DNA from: an uncultured Ruminococcus sp. | Lineage (GTDB): Bacteria > Bacillota > Clostridia > Lachnospirales > Lachnospiraceae | Assembly: GCA_934359255.1 (NCBI GenBank) | Contig: CAKRLG010000030.1 | Coordinates: forward strand, 1-22,216 | DNA: 22,216 nucleotides | Direction: 5' to 3' | Shown here: positions 1 to 6,117 of the stretch, one piece after another | How positions within the stretch are numbered: the stretch's first letter is position 1 | Layout of the letters: each line of letters opens with the position of its first letter | Notes under the pieces: generated by a model | Databases searched by the model: none | What the model was told of the DNA's origin: nothing | What the model saw: the letters and a program-made list of their open reading frames with translations, nothing else | Position numbers and translations under genes: made by a program

Positions 1-132
1 ATTTATGCTAATCGCATAAATTCGCGCGATATGTCTCGGGTTTTCTGTGACCTTCGCTCACAAAAAACACCTCGCGGGATATTGCCAGTAAACAGTAACC
101 CGGAACCTTCCACTAAATTGTGCTTTTCCTGC
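1..132. other. Left-edge non-coding segment with nested hairpins, possible repeat element
   Basis: No convincing gene. Two potential hairpins are visible: TTTATGC/GCATAAA at 2-20 with a 5-nt loop, and a larger one in which 26-32 (GCGATAT) can pair with 79-85 (ATATTGC, one G-U), enclosing TGTGA (46-50) paired with TCACA (58-62) and flanking T/A runs. A short minus-strand open frame crosses it, but its start has no ribosome binding site and I do not think it is a gene. Short frames of this kind recur between genes in Lachnospiraceae as far as I remember, so a dispersed repeat is possible. The window edge prevents seeing the whole unit. Confidence 0.3.
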
Positions 133-161
133 TTCCGACTCCGGAACTTCTGTGGTATACT
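133..161 (+). promoter_or_regulatory. Putative promoter of the 235-1381 gene pair
   Basis: An extended -10 (TG-G-TATACT, hexamer at 156-161) is preceded after 17 nt by a weak -35 (TTCCGA, 133-138). Transcription would start near 168, giving a leader of about 67 nt before the ATG at 235. The weak -35 makes this tentative. Confidence 0.4.
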
Positions 162-234
162 GGAAGATAACTGAAAAATTAAAACAGATCTGTTTTTCAC
201 AAATATTAGATTTTATAGCAGGAGGTTATTCATA

Positions 235-603
235 ATGTACAACGATCAACAGCCAAATCCAGGCTCCTGGCAGGAGGAGGAACAGCGGGCACAGATGACT
301 CCGCCTCCGAAACGCGGAAATGCATTCAGTACAGCGTCCATGACAGCCGGCACCCTTTCCTTATTCTTTCTGGTCAGCGGTCTTTCCTTCCCGGTTGGCG
401 CCCTCGGTATCTTATTTGCCCTGCTCTCACGCAAAGGAGACAAGATGGATTCGCAGGCAAAACTGGGCTGTATTCTTTCCGGCATCGGTCTTTGCCTCGG
501 CATCATCATCTTTATTTACGCCGCAGTCACCGTCTATCAGAATTTCCCGGAACTCATTCAGCAGTATCAGCAGCTTTATGAGATGTACCAGGGCGGTATG
601 TGA
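235..603 (+). CDS. Small two-helix membrane protein (DUF4190-like)
   Basis: A 122-aa protein of unknown function. The first ~30 residues are polar and rich in Gln, Glu and Pro (a PPP run), probably cytoplasmic. Two hydrophobic segments follow at about residues 37-62 and 77-102, separated by a short basic loop (SRKGDK) and ending in a Tyr/Gln-rich tail. This arrangement resembles DUF4190-type small membrane proteins, an assignment made by pattern only. The ATG is supported by GGAGG at 221-225, 9 nt upstream. It lies 22 nt before a second membrane protein on the same strand, so the two are probably co-transcribed. No enzymatic motif is visible. Confidence 0.75.
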   Translation: MYNDQQPNPGSWQEEEQRAQMTPPPKRGNAFSTASMTAGTLSLFFLVSGLSFPVGALGILFALLSRKGDKMDSQAKLGCILSGIGLCLGIIIFIYAAVTVYQNFPELIQQYQQLYEMYQGGM

Positions 604-625
604 TTGTTTATGGAGGTTTTGACTT

Positions 626-1381
626 ATGAATATTTCATCAAAGGAACTGAAAAAAATGACCCGAAACCAGCTTTCGGGAAAATACGGAACATTTATTGGG
701 ATCAATGTGCTCTATATCCTGATCACACTGGTCGCTTCCAATCTGATGGATCTGGTTCTTGGAACCTCATCCATCCTGAACCCGCTGACTGCTACTTCCG
801 CCACCGTAGAAACCCTTGGCATCAGCCATACCGTGGTTTATTATCTGTCGACCTTTATTCTCTCACTGATCCTGTCGGTATTGAATATCGGTCTGCTAAA
901 GATCGCTCTTGATACCGCCAGAGGCTATGACATCCGCTTTCAGGATCTCTTCTACGGTTTCAAACATCATCCGGACCGCGCGATCCTGGCGCAGGGTGTG
1001 ATCCTTCTTCTGACCTACCTGTGTATCCTCCCGGGCAGTGGACTTTGCATCTACGGCTACCGTCAGAAATCCGTAACACTCCTCCTCGCCGGAACCGCCC
1101 TTTTGTGTGTGGGACTCGTGATCTACCTGATCCTCTCCTTGATGTTCAGCCAGACCATGTTCTTCCTCACCGACTACATCGACATTGAAGCCATGCAGGC
1201 ACTGAAAGAAAGCGTGCGGATCATGAGAGGCAAGAAGGGAAAACTCTTTTATCTACAGCTCAGCTTCATCGGCATCTACCTGCTGGGCGCGATCGCATGC
1301 GGGATCGGACTTTTGTGGGTGATCCCTTATCTGCAGGTGACGATGGCAAACTTCTACCGGAAGATCACCGGGGAGGTGTAA
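626..1381 (+). CDS. DUF975 family integral membrane protein
   Basis: A 251-aa polytopic membrane protein. A short charged N-terminus (SSKELKKMTRNQLSGKYG) precedes several hydrophobic segments, roughly at residues 22-44, 67-92, 121-140, 149-175 and 208-238. The N-terminal basic motif, the long early loop and the LYFGFKHH-like segment before the central helices fit the DUF975 family of Firmicutes. The biochemical role of that family is not established. The ATG at 626 has GGAGG 9 nt upstream (612-616). It follows the 122-aa membrane protein closely and is probably in the same operon. Only 10 nt after its TAA stop begins the first copy of the palindromic element, which may form the 3' end of this transcript, since no separate terminator is visible. 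Confidence 0.8.
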   Translation: MNISSKELKKMTRNQLSGKYGTFIGINVLYILITLVASNLMDLVLGTSSILNPLTATSATVETLGISHTVVYYLSTFILSLILSVLNIGLLKIALDTARGYDIRFQDLFYGFKHHPDRAILAQGVILLLTYLCILPGSGLCIYGYRQKSVTLLLAGTALLCVGLVIYLILSLMFSQTMFFLTDYIDIEAMQALKESVRIMRGKKGKLFYLQLSFIGIYLLGAIACGIGLLWVIPYLQVTMANFYRKITGEV

Positions 1382-1391
1382 TCGCTTCTCC

Positions 1392-1586
1392 GGACGCAAG
1401 AAGACGGGCAAGGTTCCAGGTAGCGAGACGTGGGCAGAGTGACTTTAAGCTATCTGCTAACTCCGACTAATATTTACTTGGGTCAGCTGACCCAAGCAAA
1501 AGTCTCCGTAAGCAGAGGATCTTAAAGCTCACTCTAACCGCCCACAAAGTGTCTCTCTACCTGGAACCTTGCCCGCCTTCTTGCTG
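1392..1586 (-). repeat. Structured palindromic intergenic element, copy 1
   Basis: A 195-nt element in minus orientation relative to the other copies: the minus strand starts CAG (1586-1584) and ends CGTCC (1396-1392). The outer stem pairs 1396-1429 with 1551-1584, 34 positions with only two non-Watson-Crick pairs. Inside, reading the minus strand: U-rich 5' bulge, helix GTGGGC/GCCCAC with a GGTTA/T bulge, GAGTGA/TCACTC, an ATCC/TAG internal loop, TCTGCTTAC/GTTAGCAGA with one T-T mismatch, a GGA/GGA internal loop, GACT/AGTC, and a tip hairpin that is a perfect 20-nt palindrome (1477-1496). It begins 10 nt after the DUF975 stop. It lies 125 bp from copy 2 in opposite orientation. Confidence 0.9.
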
Positions 1587-1711
1587 AGTATTCATTACCT
1601 CTAAGTAAAAATCGCATGTTTCACACATTCTATTCTTTATAATATTTTTTATAATTTCCCTTTTATACTGTCATAAACAACAATTTTTATTATATAGTTC
1701 CTGCCAAAAAC
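1587..1711. other. AT-rich spacer between two palindromic elements
   Basis: This 125-nt stretch is very AT-rich with several TATAAT-like strings but no correctly spaced -35 that I would defend, and no open frame with a ribosome binding site. I see nothing else in it. Confidence 0.5.
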
Positions 1712-1907
1712 CAGTGGCGAGCCCCGGAGGGATCCAGGGTGAGACAACACTTTGTGGGCGCTTAGGGCAAGCTTTGAGATCCGGCGCTTACGTAGGCTTT
1801 CGCGCGGGTCAGCCGACCCGCGTGAATATAGCCGAAGTTAGCGACTAACTCAAAGTTGCCCTGCCCAAGTTGTCCCACCCTGGATCCCTCCGGGGCTCGC
1901 CACGTCC
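1712..1907 (+). repeat. Structured palindromic intergenic element, copy 2
   Basis: A 196-nt element, CAG at 1712-1714 and CGTCC at 1903-1907. The outer stem pairs 1714-1748 with 1869-1903, 35 positions with a single A/C mismatch (G-U on the other strand). The interior repeats the common plan: U-rich bulge, TGGGC/GCCCA with GCTTA/T bulge, GGGCAA/TTGCCC then CTTTGAG/CTCAAAG, ATCC/TAA loop, GCTTAC/GTTAGC with the T-T mismatch, GTA/GAA loop, GGCT/AGCC, and a CGCGGGTC/GACCCGCG tip with an AGCC loop. It lies 34 nt after the lysC stop. On the minus strand the stem is followed within 4 nt by a run of five T, so this copy could also act as a terminator for lysC. Confidence 0.9.
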
Positions 1908-1941
1908 GCTTTAGCAGCAACCTTATAACAAACTAATTATT

Positions 1942-3156
1942 TTACGCCTCAGCCAGCCCAAACGCATCATGCACCGCATTCATCGCCCGAACCGCATCCT
2001 CACTGTTCACCAGCACCGTGATCCGAATCTCAGACGTCGCGATCATATTGATATTCACGTTCTCATTATACAGACACTCAAACATCTTCGCAGCCACACC
2101 CGGATTAGACATCATGCCGGCACCTACGATCGACAGTTTCGCAACCTCACAGTTATAATCCACTCTCTCAAACCCAAGCACTTCCTGATACTCTTCCAGC
2201 AGATCAATGGCCTCTTTCAGATTATCATGTGCAACCGTAAAGGAAATATCCTTCGTTCCCTCACGTCCGACAGACTGGATGATAATATCCACATTAATAT
2301 TCTTCTTTGCCAGTGTATTAAATAACTTAAATGCACTACCCGGTGCATCCTTGATTCCGATCACGGAGATACGGTCTGCATCTCTGTCCAGGGCAACGCC
2401 GCTGATCAACATTCTTTCCATTTTCTTTACAACCTCCTTGACAACAGTACCTTCAGATTCATTCAGACTGGAACGTACCACCAGCGGTACGCCGTATTTT
2501 TTCGCCATCTCCACCGATCGGTTATGTAACACACCTGCTCCGAGAGTCGCCAGATCCAGCATCTCATCATAAGTGATCGCATTTAACTTTCTCGCTGTCG
2601 GCACCAGTCTCGGGTCAGCGGTGTAGACACCATCTACGTCCGTGTAGATCTCGCAGGCATCCGCATGAAGCGCTGCTGCCAGAGCTACTGCCGTCGTATC
2701 GGAACCACCCCTTCCAAGGGTTGTATAATCATTGTACTTGTTGATTCCCTGGAAACCTGTGACGATCACGATCTTACGGTCATCAAGTTCCCGGCGGATC
2801 CGCTCGGTATCGATCTTTTTGAGTCTTGCATTGCTGTAATTGCTTGTTGTGTGCATGGCTACCTGGAATGCATTCAGGGAAATGGCACGTACACCCAGTG
2901 CATCCATCGCCATAGCCATCAGAGACACCGACATCTGTTCCCCGATGGTAAACAGCATGTCCATCTCTCTCTTGGATGGATTTGGATTGATTTCTTTTGC
3001 TTTGGCAATCAGCTCATCCGTGTATTTCCCCATGGCAGATAAAACCACTACCACATCGTTTCCGTTCTGATAATCACGGATGCATCGCTTTGCCACATTG
3101 AAAATGCGTTCTTTGTCCGCCACCGAAGTGCCGCCGAACTTTTTCACGATTAACAT
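1942..3156 (-). CDS. lysC: Aspartate kinase
   Basis: Phosphorylates L-aspartate with ATP, the first step to lysine, threonine, methionine and diaminopimelate. At 404 aa it has the usual length of monofunctional LysC. The kinase motif KFGGTS is at residues 6-11; the FTIGEQMS, GRGGSDTTA and EIYTDVDGVYTADPR segments typical of the amino-acid kinase fold follow. Two ACT domains fill about residues 265-400 (DAPGSAFKLFNTLAKKNI... and GMMSNPGVAAKMF...), the expected site of feedback by end-product amino acids. ATG at 3154-3156 follows an ideal AGGAGG. It has its own promoter (3288-3316) and a roughly 125-nt leader that does not match a lysine riboswitch. Which end product inhibits it cannot be told from sequence. 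Confidence 0.97.
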   Translation of the reverse strand: MLIVKKFGGTSVADKERIFNVAKRCIRDYQNGNDVVVVLSAMGKYTDELIAKAKEINPNPSKREMDMLFTIGEQMSVSLMAMAMDALGVRAISLNAFQVAMHTTSNYSNARLKKIDTERIRRELDDRKIVIVTGFQGINKYNDYTTLGRGGSDTTAVALAAALHADACEIYTDVDGVYTADPRLVPTARKLNAITYDEMLDLATLGAGVLHNRSVEMAKKYGVPLVVRSSLNESEGTVVKEVVKKMERMLISGVALDRDADRISVIGIKDAPGSAFKLFNTLAKKNINVDIIIQSVGREGTKDISFTVAHDNLKEAIDLLEEYQEVLGFERVDYNCEVAKLSIVGAGMMSNPGVAAKMFECLYNENVNINMIATSEIRITVLVNSEDAVRAMNAVHDAFGLAEA

Positions 3157-3185
3157 GTTTCTCCTCCTGTGTTTCTACGCAAACA

Positions 3186-3220
3186 GAAGCGGATCAGCCT
3201 GCTGTGGCGTAATCCGCTTC
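3186..3220 (-). promoter_or_regulatory. Hairpin in the lysC leader
   Basis: On the minus strand GAAGCGGAT (3220-3212) pairs perfectly with ATCCGCTTC (3194-3186), with an inner GCC/GGC helix, so the leader has a stable stem shortly before the lysC ribosome binding site. It is not followed by a U-run, so it is not a classical terminator. It overlaps the end of a possible upstream reading frame at 3194-3241. Function unknown. Confidence 0.5.
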
Positions 3221-3241
3221 CTGCCTCTGCTGTATTTCCAT
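3194..3241 (-). CDS. Possible 15-codon upstream reading frame in the lysC leader
   Basis: An ATG at 3241-3239 opens a 15-codon frame (sequence MEIQQRQEADYATAG) ending TGA at 3196-3194. A GGGGG stretch about 8 nt upstream could serve as ribosome binding site. The frame runs into the leader hairpin, so its translation would disrupt the stem. The codons show no run of Lys, Thr or Met as expected of an attenuator for this pathway, so it may be chance. I list it because leader and hairpin overlap so exactly. Confidence 0.25.
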   Translation of the reverse strand: MEIQQRQEADYATAG

Positions 3242-3287
3242 TCGTGATACCCCCGTTTACAGGCGCTCTCACATGGATATGCACTAA

Positions 3288-3316
3288 ATGATAAACCCTT
3301 TTTTTCCATGCGTCAA
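3288..3316 (-). promoter_or_regulatory. lysC promoter
   Basis: The minus strand carries -35 TTGACG (3316-3311), a 17-nt spacer and -10 TATCAT (3293-3288). Transcription should start near 3281, giving a leader of about 125 nt before the lysC ATG. The hom terminator lies just upstream, so lysC appears to be an independent transcription unit. Confidence 0.75.
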
Positions 3317-3423
3317 CCGCTTCCATAGCGATTATTTTCAAAGTTTTTATCCATTCTTTCCTGCACGGTCACATGTTTTTTCCACACGAATTTTCCCTGA
3401 AATCTTTGACTCGTTGTCCGCGT

Positions 3424-3476
3424 AAAAAATGACATGCCCGCGGTCCTTTTTCAGAACTGCACAGACATGTCATTTT
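3424..3476 (-). terminator. Rho-independent terminator after hom
   Basis: Fourteen nt past the hom stop the minus strand has AAAATGACATG (3476-3466) pairing with CATGTCATTTT (3436-3426) and continuing as T's to 3424. The 29-nt interior can form a further helix with mismatches. This separates the pheB-hom transcript from lysC. Confidence 0.75.
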
Positions 3477-3490
3477 CTCACTTTTCTTTC

Positions 3491-4708
3491 TTAGAAACGA
3501 ACCCGGATCATGCCGATAATGTTATCGAACTGTGCCGCTTTCGCTCTATATTCTTCCTCTTTCATCTTAGAGGTAATAAATCCAAACTCTTTACCAACCT
3601 CTGCGACAACTTTCGCATCGATAGTTCCGAACACTTCTTCTACTTTTGCAAGGCTTTCTGTGTAGCTGCCTTTCATACGTACAAAAAATCTGCTCTCTAC
3701 CTGGCTGACATCGATCATTTCCAGTTTCTCGCTGCTCCATCCTGTCATGATAAAACGGTTCAGGTGTTTGACTGCATCTATCACATCAGCTACCACCGCA
3801 CTGGCTGTCGGCAGTTTTCCTGCACCGCTTCCGTAGAACATCGCATCCCCCAGCATATTGCCGTGGATCACGATCGCATTAAATACATCGTTGACGCTGA
3901 ACAGTGGGCTGTCACCGTTAATCATAACCGGGCATACCATCGCATAATATTTGTCGCCGATCCGCTTGCTGGTAGCCAGCAGCTTGATAGTTGCACCAAA
4001 TGCCTTCGCATAACGGATATCCGCGGAAGTAATCTTCGTGATTCCCTCGGTATAGATCTCCTCAAAATCCACATGATGACCGAATGCCAGGGAAGAAAGA
4101 ATCGCGATCTTTCTGCAGGCATCCCAGCCCTCGATATCGGCTGCCGGGTTGCGCTCCGCATAGCCGAGTTCCTGTGCATTCTTTAATACATCTTCAAACT
4201 CGGAACCATCACTTGTCATCTTACTTAAAATATAGTTTGTTGTTCCGTTTAAGATACCACTGATCTCATCGACCTCGTCTGCTGTCAGAGAACTGTTCAG
4301 TGGACGGATGATCGGAATACCGCCACCGCAGCTTGCTTCAAATAAGAAGTTGCAGTTTTTCTCTTTTGCGATCCGGATCAGTTCCACACCGTGTTTTGCA
4401 ACCAGTTCTTTATTGGAGGTACATACGGATTTGCCGCTCTCCAGCGCTCTCTTAACGAATGTATACGCCGGATTGGTTCCGCCCATTACTTCCACTACGA
4501 TCTTCACTTCCGGATCGTTAACGATCACTTCGTAGTCATGAACAATCTTTTCCTGTACCGGATCTCCCGGGAAATCTCTCAGGTCAAGTACATACTTGAT
4601 GTTGATCTCTTCTCCTGCTTTTTTATTGATGCTTTCCTGGTTCCGGTTGATAACTTCCACCACACCGGATCCCACTGTGCCGTAGCCTAATACTGCAATC
4701 TGTATCAT
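3491..4708 (-). CDS. hom: Homoserine dehydrogenase
   Basis: NAD(P)H-dependent reduction of aspartate semialdehyde to homoserine, the branch to threonine and methionine. At 405 aa it carries the N-terminal Rossmann motif GYGTVG (residues 8-13), the family signature region ILNGTTNYILSKM followed by ELGYAERNPAADIEGWDACRK, and a C-terminal region from about residue 320 that looks like a short ACT domain (SRFFVRM...YTESLAKVEEVFG), the usual allosteric module. ATG at 4706-4708. Its ribosome binding site GGGAG overlaps the stop codon of the upstream pheB gene, with 7 nt between the two genes, so translation of the pair is probably coupled. The hom terminator at 3424-3476 ends the unit. Confidence 0.97.
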   Translation of the reverse strand: MIQIAVLGYGTVGSGVVEVINRNQESINKKAGEEINIKYVLDLRDFPGDPVQEKIVHDYEVIVNDPEVKIVVEVMGGTNPAYTFVKRALESGKSVCTSNKELVAKHGVELIRIAKEKNCNFLFEASCGGGIPIIRPLNSSLTADEVDEISGILNGTTNYILSKMTSDGSEFEDVLKNAQELGYAERNPAADIEGWDACRKIAILSSLAFGHHVDFEEIYTEGITKITSADIRYAKAFGATIKLLATSKRIGDKYYAMVCPVMINGDSPLFSVNDVFNAIVIHGNMLGDAMFYGSGAGKLPTASAVVADVIDAVKHLNRFIMTGWSSEKLEMIDVSQVESRFFVRMKGSYTESLAKVEEVFGTIDAKVVAEVGKEFGFITSKMKEEEYRAKAAQFDNIIGMIRVRF

Positions 4709-4715
4709 CTGTCTT

Positions 4716-5159
4716 TTACTCCCTGCCTAATATTTTCAAATAATGTACACCTGTCTGCTGTTCCATCTGGCCGATCATATCTTCCGCATCTCCGGCTTCC
4801 GGCAAAATCTCCACACTCAGCGTCAGCGTTGCGATTCCGTTAATTGGAATACTCTGATGAATGGTCAGGATATTTCCTCGAAATTCAGCAACGGTGCGCA
4901 GAATATCCGAAAGAATCCCCGGTTTATCATCCATCTGTAAAATAAAGGTAACTGTTCTTCCTTTTGCCTGATCATGAAAAGGAAAAATATCGTCTTTATA
5001 TTTGTAAAAAGAACTGCGGCTGATGCCTACCTGCTCGGTTGCCTCCTGCACCGTGGTTGCCCTCTCAGAATCCAGAATTCTCTTGGCTTCAACCACTTTT
5101 AAGAGTACCTCCGGCACTGCCTTCTCTCTTACCACATAATATTTTATCTTTTTTTCCAT
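4716..5159 (-). CDS. pheB: UPF0735 ACT domain protein (PheB-like)
   Basis: A 147-aa protein with the length and order of UPF0735/PheB. Residues 1-30 are helical; residues ~34-58 (TTVQEATEQVGISRSSFYKY) look like a helix-turn-helix; an ACT domain spans ~68-147 (TFILQMDDKPGILSDIL), a fold that commonly binds amino acids. I chose ATG 5159 rather than an upstream in-frame start at 5222 because the family begins MEKK/MKxKYYVV and the longer version adds 21 unlike residues. Immediately upstream of hom, probably translationally coupled. In B. subtilis pheB neighbours pheA; the pairing with hom suggests an amino-acid-sensing role in aspartate metabolism, but its activity is not established. Confidence 0.88.
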   Translation of the reverse strand: MEKKIKYYVVREKAVPEVLLKVVEAKRILDSERATTVQEATEQVGISRSSFYKYKDDIFPFHDQAKGRTVTFILQMDDKPGILSDILRTVAEFRGNILTIHQSIPINGIATLTLSVEILPEAGDAEDMIGQMEQQTGVHYLKILGRE

Positions 5160-5225
5160 GTCTTCTCTTTCTTTCCTGTGGCTCTGTATGTTCGTATCAG
5201 AAACACATTTGTAGTCACCCAAAAG

Positions 5226-5254
5226 ATATTACCATATATTGTCATCCGGTGCAA
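5226..5254 (-). promoter_or_regulatory. pheB-hom promoter
   Basis: Minus strand -35 TTGCAC (5254-5249), 17-nt spacer, -10 TAATAT (5231-5226). Expected start near 5219, leaving about 60 nt before the pheB ATG. No riboswitch or T-box pattern is visible in that short leader. Confidence 0.72.
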
Positions 5255-5310
5255 GAATTTTTTCACAAATGAAACAAAACATGTTTAGCAAGTCTGAATC
5301 GCATAAAATA

Positions 5311-6117
5311 TTACAGGCTCCGACCGCCACCACCGTGTGAGGTACCGCTGCCGGAAGTATGTACGGAACTCTGTCCGCCGCCACCTCCGGACGGTGGATC
5401 TCTCGGGATTCTCCGCTGTGTAATGCTTCGATGACGGAACTGATCATCCCTTCTCGTAAAATGCACCTTTGCCCGGCTCTCATACGGATACCGATACGTT
5501 TTTCTTTTTAACCGGTAAGATCCCAGAACAGCTGCTGCAGATCCGCCACCGCACAAAAGTGCGATCACAGCCGCTCCGATTACTTCATAGACCGTAATAC
5601 TGCGGTATCTTGATATCTTTCCCGTCTCTGTATCATAATTATACTGATCCGAAGGAATGCCGTCTTCCAGATAGCTCTCTGTCTCATTCAGCATCTCCAG
5701 AATACCATCTGCATAATTCTTCGCTTTCAGATTATCGTATCCGGCATCGATCACCGCATCAATCCTCTCATCCGTCAGATACCGGATCATCTTTCCTGCC
5801 GTGGAGATCCACACCGAACCGTTGTCCAGATCAATCAGATACAGGGCACCGTCCTCCACATATCCGTTGTAGTCATAGTAATCATCCGCATACTCCTCGG
5901 AGGTCTTGCCTTCCGCATCTTCCGTCGTCACTACCACAAAATCCATGTTCCAGTCTGCCGTAAGTTCCACGATCCGATCGGTAAGTTCCTGTTCTTCCTC
6001 CTGTGAAAAAAGTCCTGCCTGATCGTCTACCGTGGTTTTATCCGCCCACGCAGACACCGGAACCAGCAACAGCAGAAGCATCAACAGAAGGTATCCCGTC
6101 TTTTTTCTCATTCTCAT
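5311..6117 (-). CDS. TPM-domain exported membrane protein (YdjH-like)
   Basis: A 268-aa protein. Residues 1-25 are a signal peptide (basic MRMRKK, Leu-rich core, likely cut after SAWA). A TPM domain (TLP18.3/Psb32/MOLO-1 fold) follows at ~28-150: DDQAGLFSQEEEQEL, FVVVTTEDAEGKTSEEYADDYYD and the LYLIDLDNG strand are characteristic. A membrane helix is at ~175-200, then a basic cytoplasmic region and a Ser/Gly/His-rich tail ending GGGGRSL. The tail style is common in exported TPM proteins. Its ATG overlaps the stop of the zinc-ribbon gene (ATGA), so the genes are translationally coupled. With the SPFH and zinc-ribbon partners it matches B. subtilis YdjH. Confidence 0.88.
   Translation of the reverse strand: MRMRKKTGYLLLMLLLLLVPVSAWADKTTVDDQAGLFSQEEEQELTDRIVELTADWNMDFVVVTTEDAEGKTSEEYADDYYDYNGYVEDGALYLIDLDNGSVWISTAGKMIRYLTDERIDAVIDAGYDNLKAKNYADGILEMLNETESYLEDGIPSDQYNYDTETGKISRYRSITVYEVIGAAVIALLCGGGSAAAVLGSYRLKRKTYRYPYESRAKVHFTRRDDQFRHRSITQRRIPRDPPSGGGGGQSSVHTSGSGTSHGGGGRSL

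Noticed and set aside
1392..1586. Simple rho-independent terminators or ordinary MITEs
   Set aside because: Three of the four copies lack a U-run and all share a long conserved interior; a MITE would share its terminal repeats between copies, but here the stems differ.
3157..3300. Lysine riboswitch upstream of lysC
   Set aside because: The GCCGAAG core, the GGTAGAGG block and the closing GCTATCC seen at dapA are absent.
3434..4186. A 250-codon plus-strand frame antisense to hom
   Set aside because: Shadow of the well-supported hom gene; composition (Cys, His, Phe rich) is not protein-like and no promoter or ribosome binding site fits.
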